From the IMG/VR virus record IMGVR_UViG_3300009091_000034, positions 1 through 37,962 of that record: a DNA stretch of 37,962 nucleotides; one strand, given 5' to 3'. Position 1 is the first letter of the stretch. Every line of letters begins with the position of its first letter. Below the pieces are notes generated by a model. It was not told the origin of the DNA. It saw only the letters and a program-made list of their open reading frames with translations, and did no database searches. Both the position numbers and the translations under genes were made by a program. Shown here in pieces: positions 1-7,304 of this stretch. The stretch is from a virus.

Positions 1-177
1 AAAGGCGACCTAATAATCCTTGAGGTTTGTGATATACTGGTCGTGCTACCAGGATGGCAGCAAAGCGGGGGGACGCAACGAGAAATCGAAAGAGCTAAAG
101 AGTTAGGAATTCCAATCTACTATTGGACAAATGAGCAAGATAAATTAGCATTGTGCTATTATTATGAGGAGGATTAA
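1..177 (+). CDS. DUF4406-like protein, C-terminal fragment
   Basis: The window opens inside this gene; 58 codons are read in frame 1 before TAA. The segment LPGWQQSGGTQREIERAKE followed by LGIPIYYW matches the C-terminal half of DUF4406 proteins, which are small Rossmann-like relatives of nucleoside 2-deoxyribosyltransferases found widely in phages. In that family the LPGW...G...E segment lies near the presumed nucleotide-binding pocket; the true substrate is unknown. The missing N-terminus prevents checking the rest of the fold. The next gene starts one base after its stop, with GAGGAGG just upstream, so the two are probably co-translated. Confidence 0.6.
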   Translation, partial: KGDLIILEVCDILVVLPGWQQSGGTQREIERAKELGIPIYYWTNEQDKLALCYYYEED

Positions 178-318
178 ATGGCTAAAAAAGAAGAAACTAA
201 AGTATGTCCTAAGTGCGGGGGAAAATCCTTTCTATCTACCTCACTAGGAATAATGTGTAAAGAATGTAAATGTATTGTAAGCACTTTTGTTCCGCTACCA
301 CCTGACCAGTTAGAGTGA
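178..318 (+). CDS. small zinc-ribbon protein (46 aa)
   Basis: A 46-residue protein starting at ATG directly after the previous stop, with GAGGAGG about 5 nt upstream. It has two cysteine pairs, CPKC near residue 10 and CKEC near residue 28, the usual layout of a minimal zinc ribbon. Nothing else in it points to a catalytic role. Its stop overlaps the GTG start of the downstream glycosyltransferase (GTGA). It resembles, in size and cysteine spacing, the two zinc ribbons at 9746-10128. Function unknown; nucleic acid or protein binding is a family-level guess. Confidence 0.65.
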   Translation: MAKKEETKVCPKCGGKSFLSTSLGIMCKECKCIVSTFVPLPPDQLE

Positions 319-1343
319 ATATAAAAATAACGACAGCGTTAGATGTTCGTGATGGTTATGGCTATATTGGTCAGAGCCTTGCTCTTGCTTTAGATGAATT
401 GGGGCATAAGGTTTGGGTTAATCCTATTAAGGTGTGGTATTCAGAAGACCAACTTAATCCTAGAATAAAGGAATTAATGAGGCCAATTGTGCCTGAATTT
501 GAACTCTTGATTATGTATCCCGTACATAAGTTTAATGAAGTGCATACAAAATCTGCAATCATTACCATGTATGAAGCCCATCATTGCCCTACTCAATGGG
601 TTAAAGCACTAAATAGATTGGGGGTACCAATTTTTGCGCCAAGTAAATTCGTTCAAGATATGTTTGTAGACAGCGGGGTAAACGTGCCTGTTCATCACCT
701 ACAATTAGGGATTGATACAGAGTTTTACAAAAAAAGACTTAGAAGATATCCAGAAAAGACATTTAGATTCCTGACAGTAGGAAAGATGGAACCACGCAAG
801 AACGTAAACATTACTACTTGGGCATTTCAAGAGGCTTTCCGCAACAATGAAAATGTAGAACTGGTGATTAAAACTAGGGAAAGATTCTTACCAAAGGAAG
901 TTAAAGAAGCTGCTAAAACTGACAAAAGAATCACCATCATAGAAAAGACTATGACCGAGAGAGAACTCCTTGATTTATATTACTCCTGTCATTGCTTTAT
1001 TTATCCCTCAAGAGGCGAGGGATTCGCTTTCCCACCAAGAAATGCAGTAGCTACTGGAATGCCTACGATTGTAACTAATTGGAGTGCCCTATCTGAAATA
1101 GATGTAGCTCTTAAAATTCCCGTTAAAAAAATGTCACCGATGCATCCGTGTGGATTCTCTTATGGGGAAGAAAATGAACTACTTATGGCTGATATAAATG
1201 AAGACACACTAGTATCTACTATGCAATTGCTCTATAATAATGAAGTTGCCTACGATTTTGCCTCTAATACAACCTACAGAGAAACACAAAATACTTGGAA
1301 AGATTGTGCCCACAATTTGGAGGAATTGATTTATGATTCATGA
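315..1343 (+). CDS. glycosyltransferase, GT-B fold, GT4-like
   Basis: A 342-residue GT-B glycosyltransferase. The N-terminal domain has the loop DGYGYIGQSLALAL (residues 13-26), typical of the acceptor side of GT4 enzymes. The C-terminal domain has TVGKMEPRKN (about 154-163), matching the conserved G-[KR]-...-K-[GN] donor-phosphate segment, and PSRGEGFAFPPRNAVATG (231-248), the EX7E region. The first glutamate is E235, but the position of the second is asparagine (N243), which is unusual. Start is GTG overlapping the upstream stop, with only a weak ribosome binding site, so expression may depend on translational coupling. No membrane segment is visible, so it should be cytosolic. It is the first of nine sugar genes in this block; donor and acceptor cannot be told from sequence. 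Confidence 0.85.
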   Translation: MNIKITTALDVRDGYGYIGQSLALALDELGHKVWVNPIKVWYSEDQLNPRIKELMRPIVPEFELLIMYPVHKFNEVHTKSAIITMYEAHHCPTQWVKALNRLGVPIFAPSKFVQDMFVDSGVNVPVHHLQLGIDTEFYKKRLRRYPEKTFRFLTVGKMEPRKNVNITTWAFQEAFRNNENVELVIKTRERFLPKEVKEAAKTDKRITIIEKTMTERELLDLYYSCHCFIYPSRGEGFAFPPRNAVATGMPTIVTNWSALSEIDVALKIPVKKMSPMHPCGFSYGEENELLMADINEDTLVSTMQLLYNNEVAYDFASNTTYRETQNTWKDCAHNLEELIYDS

Positions 1344-2247
1344 TTATGGGAAGGTTTATACTCACGGCAGTAAGTATGTCTATGAGGTTTTTAATGGCCC
1401 TGTAGTTGTGCAGGAAAAAGTCGATGGCTCTCAGTTTTCTTTTGCTATCGTTAATGACGAGCTAGTATTTCGCAGCAGAAAGCGGCAGATGGATTGTAAT
1501 GATTATGAGCAAATGTTTGAGAAAGGTATCAAGGCATTAGAGGAAATCAAAGACCAGTTAATGAGGGGTGTAATTTACCGGGGGGAATACCTACAATCTC
1601 CTAGACATAACGCTCTTAAATATGACAGAGTACCTATCCGCAACGTTATCTTGTTCGACATTGAGGATTTGTCGATAGGAGACAACTATTATCCTCCTGA
1701 ATTTGTCCAGAAAGAAGCTGAAAGATTGGGTTTAGAGTGTGTGCCTACATATTTTGAGGGTAAGTGTGACTCTCAATTTCTTCTGCAATACCTGGAGAAG
1801 AAACCTATCCTTGGTGGGGAACAAATTGAGGGGGTTGTTGTCAAGAATTATGCTATGCCTGATGCATCGGGAAAATTTCTTAAAGCCAAGATGGTTAGGT
1901 CAGACTATAAAGAAATACAAACTACCGAATGGAAGAAGGCTCATGCCTCTGGAAAAGACGTTTCCTGGCAGATTGTATTAGCTCTGCGTACAGAGGCTAG
2001 ATGGAACAAAGCAGTACAACACCTTAAAGAAGAGGGAAAACTTTTGGATGCTCCGCAGGATATCGGCAACTTAATCAAGGCTGTCAATCTTGATGTTCTT
2101 GAAGAAGAAGCAGACGAGATTAAAGAAATTCTTTTCAAGCACTATTGGAAGGATATCTCTCGCGGTATTACCCGTGGTCTTCCAGAGTGGTACAAGCGTA
2201 AATTGATGGGCATTGACATTGGTATTGACCCAGAGAAGGGAGAATAA
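1333..2247 (+). CDS. RNA ligase, Rnl2-like nucleotidyltransferase family
   Basis: A 304-residue ATP-dependent ligase of the covalent nucleotidyltransferase superfamily. Motif I is EKVDGS, with K29 as the expected AMP-accepting lysine. Motif III-like residues lie around VILFDIEDL, motif IV is EGVVVKNY (about 166-173) and motif V is LKAKMVR. These are the landmarks of the RNA ligase domain typified by T4 Rnl2, and the length suits that family. The C-terminal part (about 200-304) is helical and would be the substrate-specificity domain. Known relatives seal nicks in RNA, often repairing tRNAs cut by host defences; that role is inference here. It overlaps the upstream glycosyltransferase by 11 nt and shares one base with the endolysin start (TAATG). 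Confidence 0.85.
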   Translation: MIHDYGKVYTHGSKYVYEVFNGPVVVQEKVDGSQFSFAIVNDELVFRSRKRQMDCNDYEQMFEKGIKALEEIKDQLMRGVIYRGEYLQSPRHNALKYDRVPIRNVILFDIEDLSIGDNYYPPEFVQKEAERLGLECVPTYFEGKCDSQFLLQYLEKKPILGGEQIEGVVVKNYAMPDASGKFLKAKMVRSDYKEIQTTEWKKAHASGKDVSWQIVLALRTEARWNKAVQHLKEEGKLLDAPQDIGNLIKAVNLDVLEEEADEIKEILFKHYWKDISRGITRGLPEWYKRKLMGIDIGIDPEKGE

Positions 2248-2912
2248 TGGCAAATATATTGACACCAGAACAATTAGCCTTGGTTTGTGCTAAGGCAGGA
2301 TTTCATGATGAATACTTGGTGATTGCTGTAGCTGTAGCTCTGGCAGAATCAGGGGGAAATGCCCTAGCAATAGGGGACAATGGTATGAGTTTTGGTCTTT
2401 TTCAAATCAATGCTCATGCACATCCTACTTTGATTCCTGGTTGGCAGCATGATACCGCCCCAGAAAAAAACATAGCCAATTGTACAGCTAAAGTAGCATG
2501 GTATAATCCATTTACTAACGCAGGATTTGCTTATAAAATCAGCGGAGGAAAGAACTTTAAGCCTTGGTCAGTCTACATACATGAAACCTACAAGAAAAGA
2601 ATGGAACTAGCAAAAACAGGGGTAGCTAAATACCTTGCTAATCCTGATGCTGTACCAGCACCTAAAATTGTAGCACCTACATTGACTAGTACACCTACTA
2701 AACCATATCTAAGACAAGGTTCTACAGGCTCTTACGTAAAAATCCTACAGGAGAAATTAAATAGCGCAGGATACACACCTAAACTGGAGGTTGATGGTAT
2801 ATTTGGCCCTTTAACTCTCGCCGCAGTTAAATGGTTCCAAGCTAAGATGCAAATTGATGTAGATGGTATTGTTGGACCTATTACCTGGGGGAAAATAGAT
2901 GCCTTACATTAA
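2247..2912 (+). CDS. endolysin: lysozyme/transglycosylase-like domain plus peptidoglycan-binding domain
   Basis: A 221-residue two-domain cell wall hydrolase. Residues about 5-130 form a lysozyme-like fold: ALAESGGNA carries the likely catalytic glutamate E34, and GDNGMSFGLFQIN is the typical substrate-cleft segment of the lysozyme/SLT superfamily. A proline-rich linker (about 135-152) leads to a PG_binding_1 domain (about 153-219), with LRQGSTGSYVKILQ and VDGIFGPLTLAAVKWFQ as its signature. There is no signal peptide, so export would need a holin; two tiny membrane proteins lie just downstream. It starts inside the upstream stop (TAATG), with AGAAGGGAG before it. Lysis enzymes usually sit after the tail genes, so this position between an RNA ligase and sugar genes is unusual. 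Confidence 0.88.
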   Translation: MANILTPEQLALVCAKAGFHDEYLVIAVAVALAESGGNALAIGDNGMSFGLFQINAHAHPTLIPGWQHDTAPEKNIANCTAKVAWYNPFTNAGFAYKISGGKNFKPWSVYIHETYKKRMELAKTGVAKYLANPDAVPAPKIVAPTLTSTPTKPYLRQGSTGSYVKILQEKLNSAGYTPKLEVDGIFGPLTLAAVKWFQAKMQIDVDGIVGPITWGKIDALH

Positions 2913-3171
2913 AGCAGCGTACCGCATAGATTTAAACGTTGGTCTTAATGAGCTTTATGACCAATTAGATTTTCTTATAGACAAATATCCTAATGACAAA
3001 AATGGAATGCTTACATACCTCATTTATATGTTAGTAAATGAGTATTATTTTGGTAGTTTTGAGAGCTACTCAGACGGGATAAAAGTGTTAGAGTGTGCTA
3101 AGATGGAATTCTATAGAAAGAGAGTAGCTCCATATGAGGATTTAAAAATCGAGGAGCATGGAGATATCTAA
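2899..3171 (+). CDS. DUF6899 family protein
   Basis: A 90-residue protein that I recognise as the DUF6899 family from its conserved ends: it begins MPYIKAAYR and ends with VLECAKMEFYRKRVAPYED followed by KIEEHGDI. The family is common in phage and metagenome genomes and has no established function. The body looks alpha-helical, with no signal peptide and no membrane segment. It overlaps the endolysin by 14 nt and is followed immediately by a small membrane protein. The position inside the lysis-like stretch does not by itself assign it a lysis role. Confidence 0.75.
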   Translation: MPYIKAAYRIDLNVGLNELYDQLDFLIDKYPNDKNGMLTYLIYMLVNEYYFGSFESYSDGIKVLECAKMEFYRKRVAPYEDLKIEEHGDI

Positions 3172-3282
3172 ATGGACTCAGATATGCTAGATTTTTGGGC
3201 CGCAGGATTGTTCTTCCTAATGTACGTCAGTATACTTTGTATCTGGTGGTATCAAGCAGTAGAGCGGGGGGAATTCGATTGA
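3172..3282 (+). CDS. tiny single-helix membrane protein, holin candidate
   Basis: A 36-residue ORF starting at ATG directly after the preceding stop, with GAGGAGCATGGAG upstream as the probable ribosome binding site. After an acidic start (MDSDMLDF) it is a single hydrophobic segment, roughly residues 9-28, rich in W, F, L and I, followed by a short charged tail. Its stop overlaps the TTG start of the next gene. Length and topology would suit a pinholin-like protein or a holin partner, and it lies two genes after the endolysin. It could instead be an accessory inner-membrane protein; there is no homology evidence. Confidence 0.55.
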   Translation: MDSDMLDFWAAGLFFLMYVSILCIWWYQAVERGEFD

Positions 3283-3386
3283 AAGACAAAATTCTTGATT
3301 TTATTATGAGCCATTTTCCATATATCTTTGGGGGAATGTTTATTGCCGGGTGTCTATTAATTGGATTTTTAAACGGGTGGCAATAA
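3279..3386 (+). CDS. tiny single-helix membrane protein, second holin candidate
   Basis: A 35-residue protein. The best start is TTG at 3279: it overlaps the upstream stop (TTGA) and has CGGGGGGAA about 5 nt before it. A longer in-frame version from 3195 has no comparable ribosome binding site and would run through the neighbouring gene. The N-terminus is basic and amphipathic (KDKILDFIMSHFPY), then one clear transmembrane segment, IFGGMFIAGCLLIGFL, about residues 16-31, and a short end NGWQ. Together with the previous gene it forms a tandem pair of one-helix membrane proteins near the endolysin. A holin/antiholin pair is a reasonable inference only. Confidence 0.5.
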   Translation: MKDKILDFIMSHFPYIFGGMFIAGCLLIGFLNGWQ

Positions 3387-4445
3387 ATGAGTGTAGCTCT
3401 AAATATGATAGTGGGTCCATATGAAGAACCTTTTCTTGAAGCAGCAATCCTATCTACAAAAGACCTTTGTTGGGATTTTGTTTTAATTGATACTGCTCCA
3501 GATAACAATCCTAATCGGATGATTATGGAAAATGTCATCTTCAAACTCCCAAAATATGATAAGAGAGTTAGAATTATTGACATGCCAAGAGGAGAAGATA
3601 AAGATTTCTCCTTTGCTGCTGCTAGAGAATTAGCTAGAGTTAATACAGAGAGTGAGTGGGTTCTTAGATTTGATGCTGATGAAGTATTACATGAAGATAA
3701 TATCCACGAAATAAAAGCAGCAATGCAAATAGCAGAACGAGAAGGCTATACTGGAATAGAGTGTGGCTTTTACCACCATATGATTTATCCTTGGCTGTAT
3801 CAATATATTGAGCCGAGAGTAATTCTAATGAGGACTAACTGTTTTAGTTGGAAATCCTCTCCTAGCGTACATGAAACACCAAACCTTAAAGGAAAGATTT
3901 TTCACACAGGAATTAAGTATCACCACTACGGATATTGTCGGGGACAAGAAGAAGTTTTTAAACGCTGGAAACTCTACATGGAAATAGATAATAATCCTCA
4001 TTGGTATGATGGATATGACCCGAATAATATAATCACAGATAGATTAGAAGTTTGTCAAAATCTTAAAGGTACACACCCTAAAGTAGTACAAGAGACTTTA
4101 GAAAGAATGTTTGGGGGAGTGGTTCCTTTTGAGGTACGAGAGGTTGCCAGGTTTGAAACAGTTGGAACTAAAGTAGGTGTAATTAACGCTGAGATTTGGA
4201 ACCCTTCTATTATGGTAGAGGAAGTTAAAAGACTTATGAGCGTAGAAGAATATGAATACATTGCAATTTGCAATGATAAGTATAGAAACTTAGCACCAAT
4301 GATTGGGGAGTTTCAGGGAAATGTAGGAATGGTTAAAAGTCAGGGAGTTTCCTTAATTAAAAGAGGGGTATTTCTTCAAATAGGATTCCCTAAAAACTTA
4401 GAGGATGCTATCCTGCATGAAGGATTTTCTATCAAGGAGGTATAG
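3387..4445 (+). CDS. glycosyltransferase, GT-A fold, GT2-like
   Basis: A 352-residue protein whose first about 230 residues look like a GT2-type GT-A domain. MSVALNMIVGPYEEPFLEAA opens like GT2 enzymes that carry out capped or branching sugar transfer, and RFDADE (94-99) supplies the metal- and nucleotide-binding DxD motif. The pattern HHYGYCRG around residue 180 is common in tetratricopeptide-linked GT2 proteins. The C-terminal about 120 residues are of unknown type, with a VGMVKSQGVSLIKRGVFL segment. The gene starts at ATG right after the upstream stop and ends four bases after a strong AAGGAGG that serves the next gene. It is likely cytosolic. Donor and acceptor unknown. Confidence 0.8.
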   Translation: MSVALNMIVGPYEEPFLEAAILSTKDLCWDFVLIDTAPDNNPNRMIMENVIFKLPKYDKRVRIIDMPRGEDKDFSFAAARELARVNTESEWVLRFDADEVLHEDNIHEIKAAMQIAEREGYTGIECGFYHHMIYPWLYQYIEPRVILMRTNCFSWKSSPSVHETPNLKGKIFHTGIKYHHYGYCRGQEEVFKRWKLYMEIDNNPHWYDGYDPNNIITDRLEVCQNLKGTHPKVVQETLERMFGGVVPFEVREVARFETVGTKVGVINAEIWNPSIMVEEVKRLMSVEEYEYIAICNDKYRNLAPMIGEFQGNVGMVKSQGVSLIKRGVFLQIGFPKNLEDAILHEGFSIKEV

Positions 4446-5396
4446 TTGAAAAATATACTAATCGTAGGAGGAGCAGGTTATGTAGGTGGTGCTGTTGTTG
4501 ACTCATTCTCAAATTTTGACCCCCTCTCATATCATGTACGAGTTTATGATGCCCTGCTGTATGAAGAGTCTTTTAGAAAACCTGTAGACTTTGTGTACGG
4601 AGATATCCGCGACCATAAGAAACTACTTCCATACTTGAAATGGGCTGATACTGTAATCTGGTTAGCTGCGCTAGTAGGGGATGGGGCGTGTGAGCTACAC
4701 CCTGAAATCTCGCAGGAAATCAACACGAATTCAGTCAAATGGCTCACGGAAAACTTTGATGGTCAAATAGTGTTTACTTCGACTTGTTCTGTCTATGGCT
4801 ACCAAACCGGCGAGTTAACGGAAGAATCACCTGTGAATCCATTGTCAGTATATGCAGCAACTAAGTTAGAAGCAGAAAAGTATTTGAAAGATGCTCTAGT
4901 ATTTAGGCTAGGTACTTTATTTGGGGTAGGAGATAACTACTCTAGAATCAGATTAGACTTAGTAGTGAACACCCTAACTGTAAAAGCTTTCATAGATAGA
5001 GAGCTACACATATATGGTGGGACTCAGATGCGCCCCTTACTTCACGTTAAAGACGTTGCTAATACAATCAAACTCTCGCTTGACAAAAACAAGACGGGCA
5101 TCTACAATCTATGCAGGCAGAACGTGCGGATTACTGACTTAGCATATCAAATAAGAAATCATTTTCCTGACGTAGAAATCATCACAAAAGACGTACCAAT
5201 GCAGGACACAAGAAGCTATCAAGTTTCAGCGAGTAAAGCAAGACAGGAGTTACAACTGACAGCAATCTATAATATAGACTATGGGATTGACCAGTTAAAA
5301 GAGTTGCTAGAAGAGAGGAGAATCAAGGACATAAATAATCCACGATATACTAATCAAGCTTTCCTATCTAAATTCAATACACATTTGGAGTACTAA
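4446..5396 (+). CDS. NAD-dependent nucleotide-sugar epimerase/dehydratase (extended SDR)
   Basis: A 316-residue extended short-chain dehydrogenase. The N-terminus has the Rossmann glycine motif GGAGYVGG (residues 8-15). The catalytic site is intact: TSTCSVYG (about 111-118) supplies the serine/threonine, and VYAATK (135-140) gives Y136 and K140. YGGTQMRPLLHVKDVANTI is the conserved substrate-side segment of UDP-sugar epimerases. Typical substrates are UDP- or dTDP-hexoses; the exact reaction (4-epimerisation or 4,6-dehydration) cannot be read off. Start is TTG with an ideal AAGGAGG 5 nt upstream. It is the first of three consecutive nucleotide-sugar enzymes. The C-terminal extension after residue 285 is short and basic. 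Confidence 0.87.
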   Translation: MKNILIVGGAGYVGGAVVDSFSNFDPLSYHVRVYDALLYEESFRKPVDFVYGDIRDHKKLLPYLKWADTVIWLAALVGDGACELHPEISQEINTNSVKWLTENFDGQIVFTSTCSVYGYQTGELTEESPVNPLSVYAATKLEAEKYLKDALVFRLGTLFGVGDNYSRIRLDLVVNTLTVKAFIDRELHIYGGTQMRPLLHVKDVANTIKLSLDKNKTGIYNLCRQNVRITDLAYQIRNHFPDVEIITKDVPMQDTRSYQVSASKARQELQLTAIYNIDYGIDQLKELLEERRIKDINNPRYTNQAFLSKFNTHLEY

Positions 5397-5848
5397 TGGA
5401 ATTAACAAGCCCGTATTTTTTTGATGACAAAGCAGGAGTTTTCGGGGATGATAGAGGACTTCTCAGTTATGTAGAAAATATCACAATGACAATAGAAAGA
5501 TTCTATATTGTTCAAAATTATAAAGAAGGATTTATTAGAGCATGGCACGGCCATAAAAAAGAGACTAAAACTGCTTACGTAGTAACGGGAGCAGCTTTAT
5601 TCTATGCCATCGAAATGAATGAAGAAACTATGCCACTAAATAAAGTTCCTCTTAAATGGGTACTAGATGAAAGAACCCAAGGAATTTTAATTATTCCACC
5701 AAAATACTATCATGGTTTCAAGACCCTTACCGCAGATACAAAAGTTATGTTCTTCTCTAACATGAGTAGCAGAGATAGCGTAGGGGATGACTTTAGACTT
5801 GAATGGGATTTCTTTGGACGCACACTATGGGAGGAAAAATACAGATGA
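5396..5848 (+). CDS. RmlC-like sugar 3,5-epimerase (cupin)
   Basis: A 150-residue single-domain cupin. DDRGLLSYVE (about 18-27) and FIRAWHGHKKETK (46-58, with H51 and H53) match the RmlC/dTDP-4-dehydrorhamnose 3,5-epimerase-related group, where this strand carries the catalytic histidine. IPPKYYHGFKTLT is the conserved lid and second strand. It is shorter than bona fide RmlC (about 180 residues), so it may be a relative acting on a different 4-keto sugar. It starts within the stop of the upstream epimerase (TAATG) and overlaps the RmlD-like gene (ATGA). The order epimerase/dehydratase, 3,5-epimerase, reductase mirrors 6-deoxysugar pathways. Confidence 0.72.
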   Translation: MELTSPYFFDDKAGVFGDDRGLLSYVENITMTIERFYIVQNYKEGFIRAWHGHKKETKTAYVVTGAALFYAIEMNEETMPLNKVPLKWVLDERTQGILIIPPKYYHGFKTLTADTKVMFFSNMSSRDSVGDDFRLEWDFFGRTLWEEKYR

Positions 5849-6666
5849 AAGTTGTAGTTTTAGGCGCAAAAGGTATGCTAGGGCATATGGTAACTAAGGT
5901 TTTTGAAAACCAAACAAGCTTTGATGTAGTTGGGTATGATAGGAGAGCTTTCGATGCTAGTGAATACTGTAGAACTTTAGATGCTGAACTCTTTGCAGAT
6001 GCAGATTGGATTATTAATTGTATTGGAACCATTAAACCAAAGATTGATGAAAACAAATGGTATTCTATTTCAAATGCTATAAATATTAACTCTTTATTTC
6101 CCCATATGTTGGCGGAACAATTAAAAACTGAACAAAAGATAATTCAAATAGCAACTGACTGTGTATATTCTGGAAAAACAGGCTGGTATAAAGAAATTGA
6201 TTTACATGATGCAACTGATGTGTATGGAAAAACTAAAAGTCTTGGTGAGATAAATCATCCGAACTTCTATAATTTAAGATGCTCTATCATTGGACCAGAA
6301 TTAGGGACAATGAATTCTCTCTTTGAGTGGGTAAGACAGCAACCTAAATTCGCAAGGATTAAGGGCTTTCATAACCACAAGTGGAATGGTATTACCACCT
6401 ACCAATTCGCCAAAATATGTAAACAAATTATTGTTTCAAATATGGAAATTCCAAATCTCCTTCATATCCCCGCAACCCCAACAACTAAAGAGTACCTAGT
6501 TAAATTTATTGCTTCAGAATATGGAAGAGGGGATTTGATTATTAATCAAGCAATTGCACCAGAGGCTATTGATAGAACTCTTAGTACAGATTTCCCAGAA
6601 ATTGTTGCTAAATTTAAAATTCCTAGCTTGAGGGACCAACTAAGAGAAATGAGTCCATATACTTGA
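5845..6666 (+). CDS. RmlD-like NAD(P)H-dependent sugar reductase (SDR)
   Basis: A 273-residue SDR. I place the start at ATG 5845 (overlap ATGA) because GGGAGGA lies about 9 nt upstream and MKVVVLGAKGMLGH begins exactly at the cofactor motif G7-x2-G10-x2-G13; a longer frame from 5803 adds only residues overlapping the previous gene. The active site is TDCVYSG (about 104-110) with DVYGKTK (Y127, K131). These features match dTDP-4-dehydrorhamnose reductase relatives, which reduce the 4-keto group in the last step of deoxysugar synthesis. The substrate is not certain. It is directly coupled on both sides, suggesting one translated pathway unit. Confidence 0.82.
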   Translation: MKVVVLGAKGMLGHMVTKVFENQTSFDVVGYDRRAFDASEYCRTLDAELFADADWIINCIGTIKPKIDENKWYSISNAININSLFPHMLAEQLKTEQKIIQIATDCVYSGKTGWYKEIDLHDATDVYGKTKSLGEINHPNFYNLRCSIIGPELGTMNSLFEWVRQQPKFARIKGFHNHKWNGITTYQFAKICKQIIVSNMEIPNLLHIPATPTTKEYLVKFIASEYGRGDLIINQAIAPEAIDRTLSTDFPEIVAKFKIPSLRDQLREMSPYT

Positions 6667-7304
6667 GCTTCATAACTGAACATAATGAAAAGTATAAAAA
6701 CTTTCGTCCCCTTAACTCTATAAATATTTTATTTCCTGGAGTATGGATAGGAGATAATGTATGTGTAGGAGCAGGTACTATAATTTATCCTGGGGCTGTC
6801 TTATATGATGGGGTAAGGATAGGAAATAATTGTGTTATAGATTCTGGTGCTGTTATTGGGGCGGAAGGATTTAGCACTCGCTTAGAGGATGGAAAAGCTA
6901 CACGCATGAAGAACGTTGGAGGAGTCATCATAGGCGATGAAGTAGAGATTGGAGCAAACACTTGTATTGACCGCGCTTCTCTTGAAGGAAAACATACAAG
7001 AATCTGTGACAGAGCAAAGATTGACAACCTTGTGCATATAGCACATAATGTAATCGTTGGATATGACACAAGAATTGCTCCGCATGTATGCATTGCTGGC
7101 AGTACAGTCATTGGTGATAGAGTATGGATTAGTGTGGGCTGCTCAATTCGTGAGCATTTATATATCGCTGATGATGCCGAAATACAAATGGGGGCTGTAG
7201 TAATCTCTGATGTGTTAGAGGGGCAAAAGGTTGGGGGATTCTACGCTACCGATGCCGACAAATGGAAACGACTAAGTACAATGGTACACCAAGGATTTAT
7301 ATGA
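6663..7304 (+). CDS. LpxD-like left-handed beta-helix N-acyltransferase
   Basis: A 213-residue hexapeptide-repeat acyltransferase. Repeats such as IGDNVCVGAGTIIYPGAV and IGNNCVIDSGAVIGAEGF form the left-handed beta helix. The segment IGANTCIDRASLEGK, then AKIDNLVHIAHNVIVG, is very close to the pattern of LpxD, the UDP-3-O-acylglucosamine N-acyltransferase, with H128 in the position of its catalytic histidine. The start is TTG overlapping the previous stop (TTGA). The upstream ribosome binding site is weak, so coupling is likely. LpxD itself acts in lipid A synthesis, which a Gram-positive host lacks; here a general amino-sugar N-acyltransferase is more plausible. The adjacent deacetylase would supply the free amine. 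The LpxD N-terminal domain is absent. Confidence 0.8.
   Translation: MSFITEHNEKYKNFRPLNSINILFPGVWIGDNVCVGAGTIIYPGAVLYDGVRIGNNCVIDSGAVIGAEGFSTRLEDGKATRMKNVGGVIIGDEVEIGANTCIDRASLEGKHTRICDRAKIDNLVHIAHNVIVGYDTRIAPHVCIAGSTVIGDRVWISVGCSIREHLYIADDAEIQMGAVVISDVLEGQKVGGFYATDADKWKRLSTMVHQGFI

Noticed and set aside
3195-3386. 63-codon version of the second small membrane protein
   Set aside because: Its extra N-terminal part only reads through the overlapping membrane gene in another frame and has no ribosome binding site; TTG 3279 has a good one.
5803-5844. Upstream start for the RmlD-like gene
   Set aside because: It would extend the protein before the glycine motif through the end of the RmlC-like gene; ATG 5845 has a ribosome binding site and an ATGA overlap.
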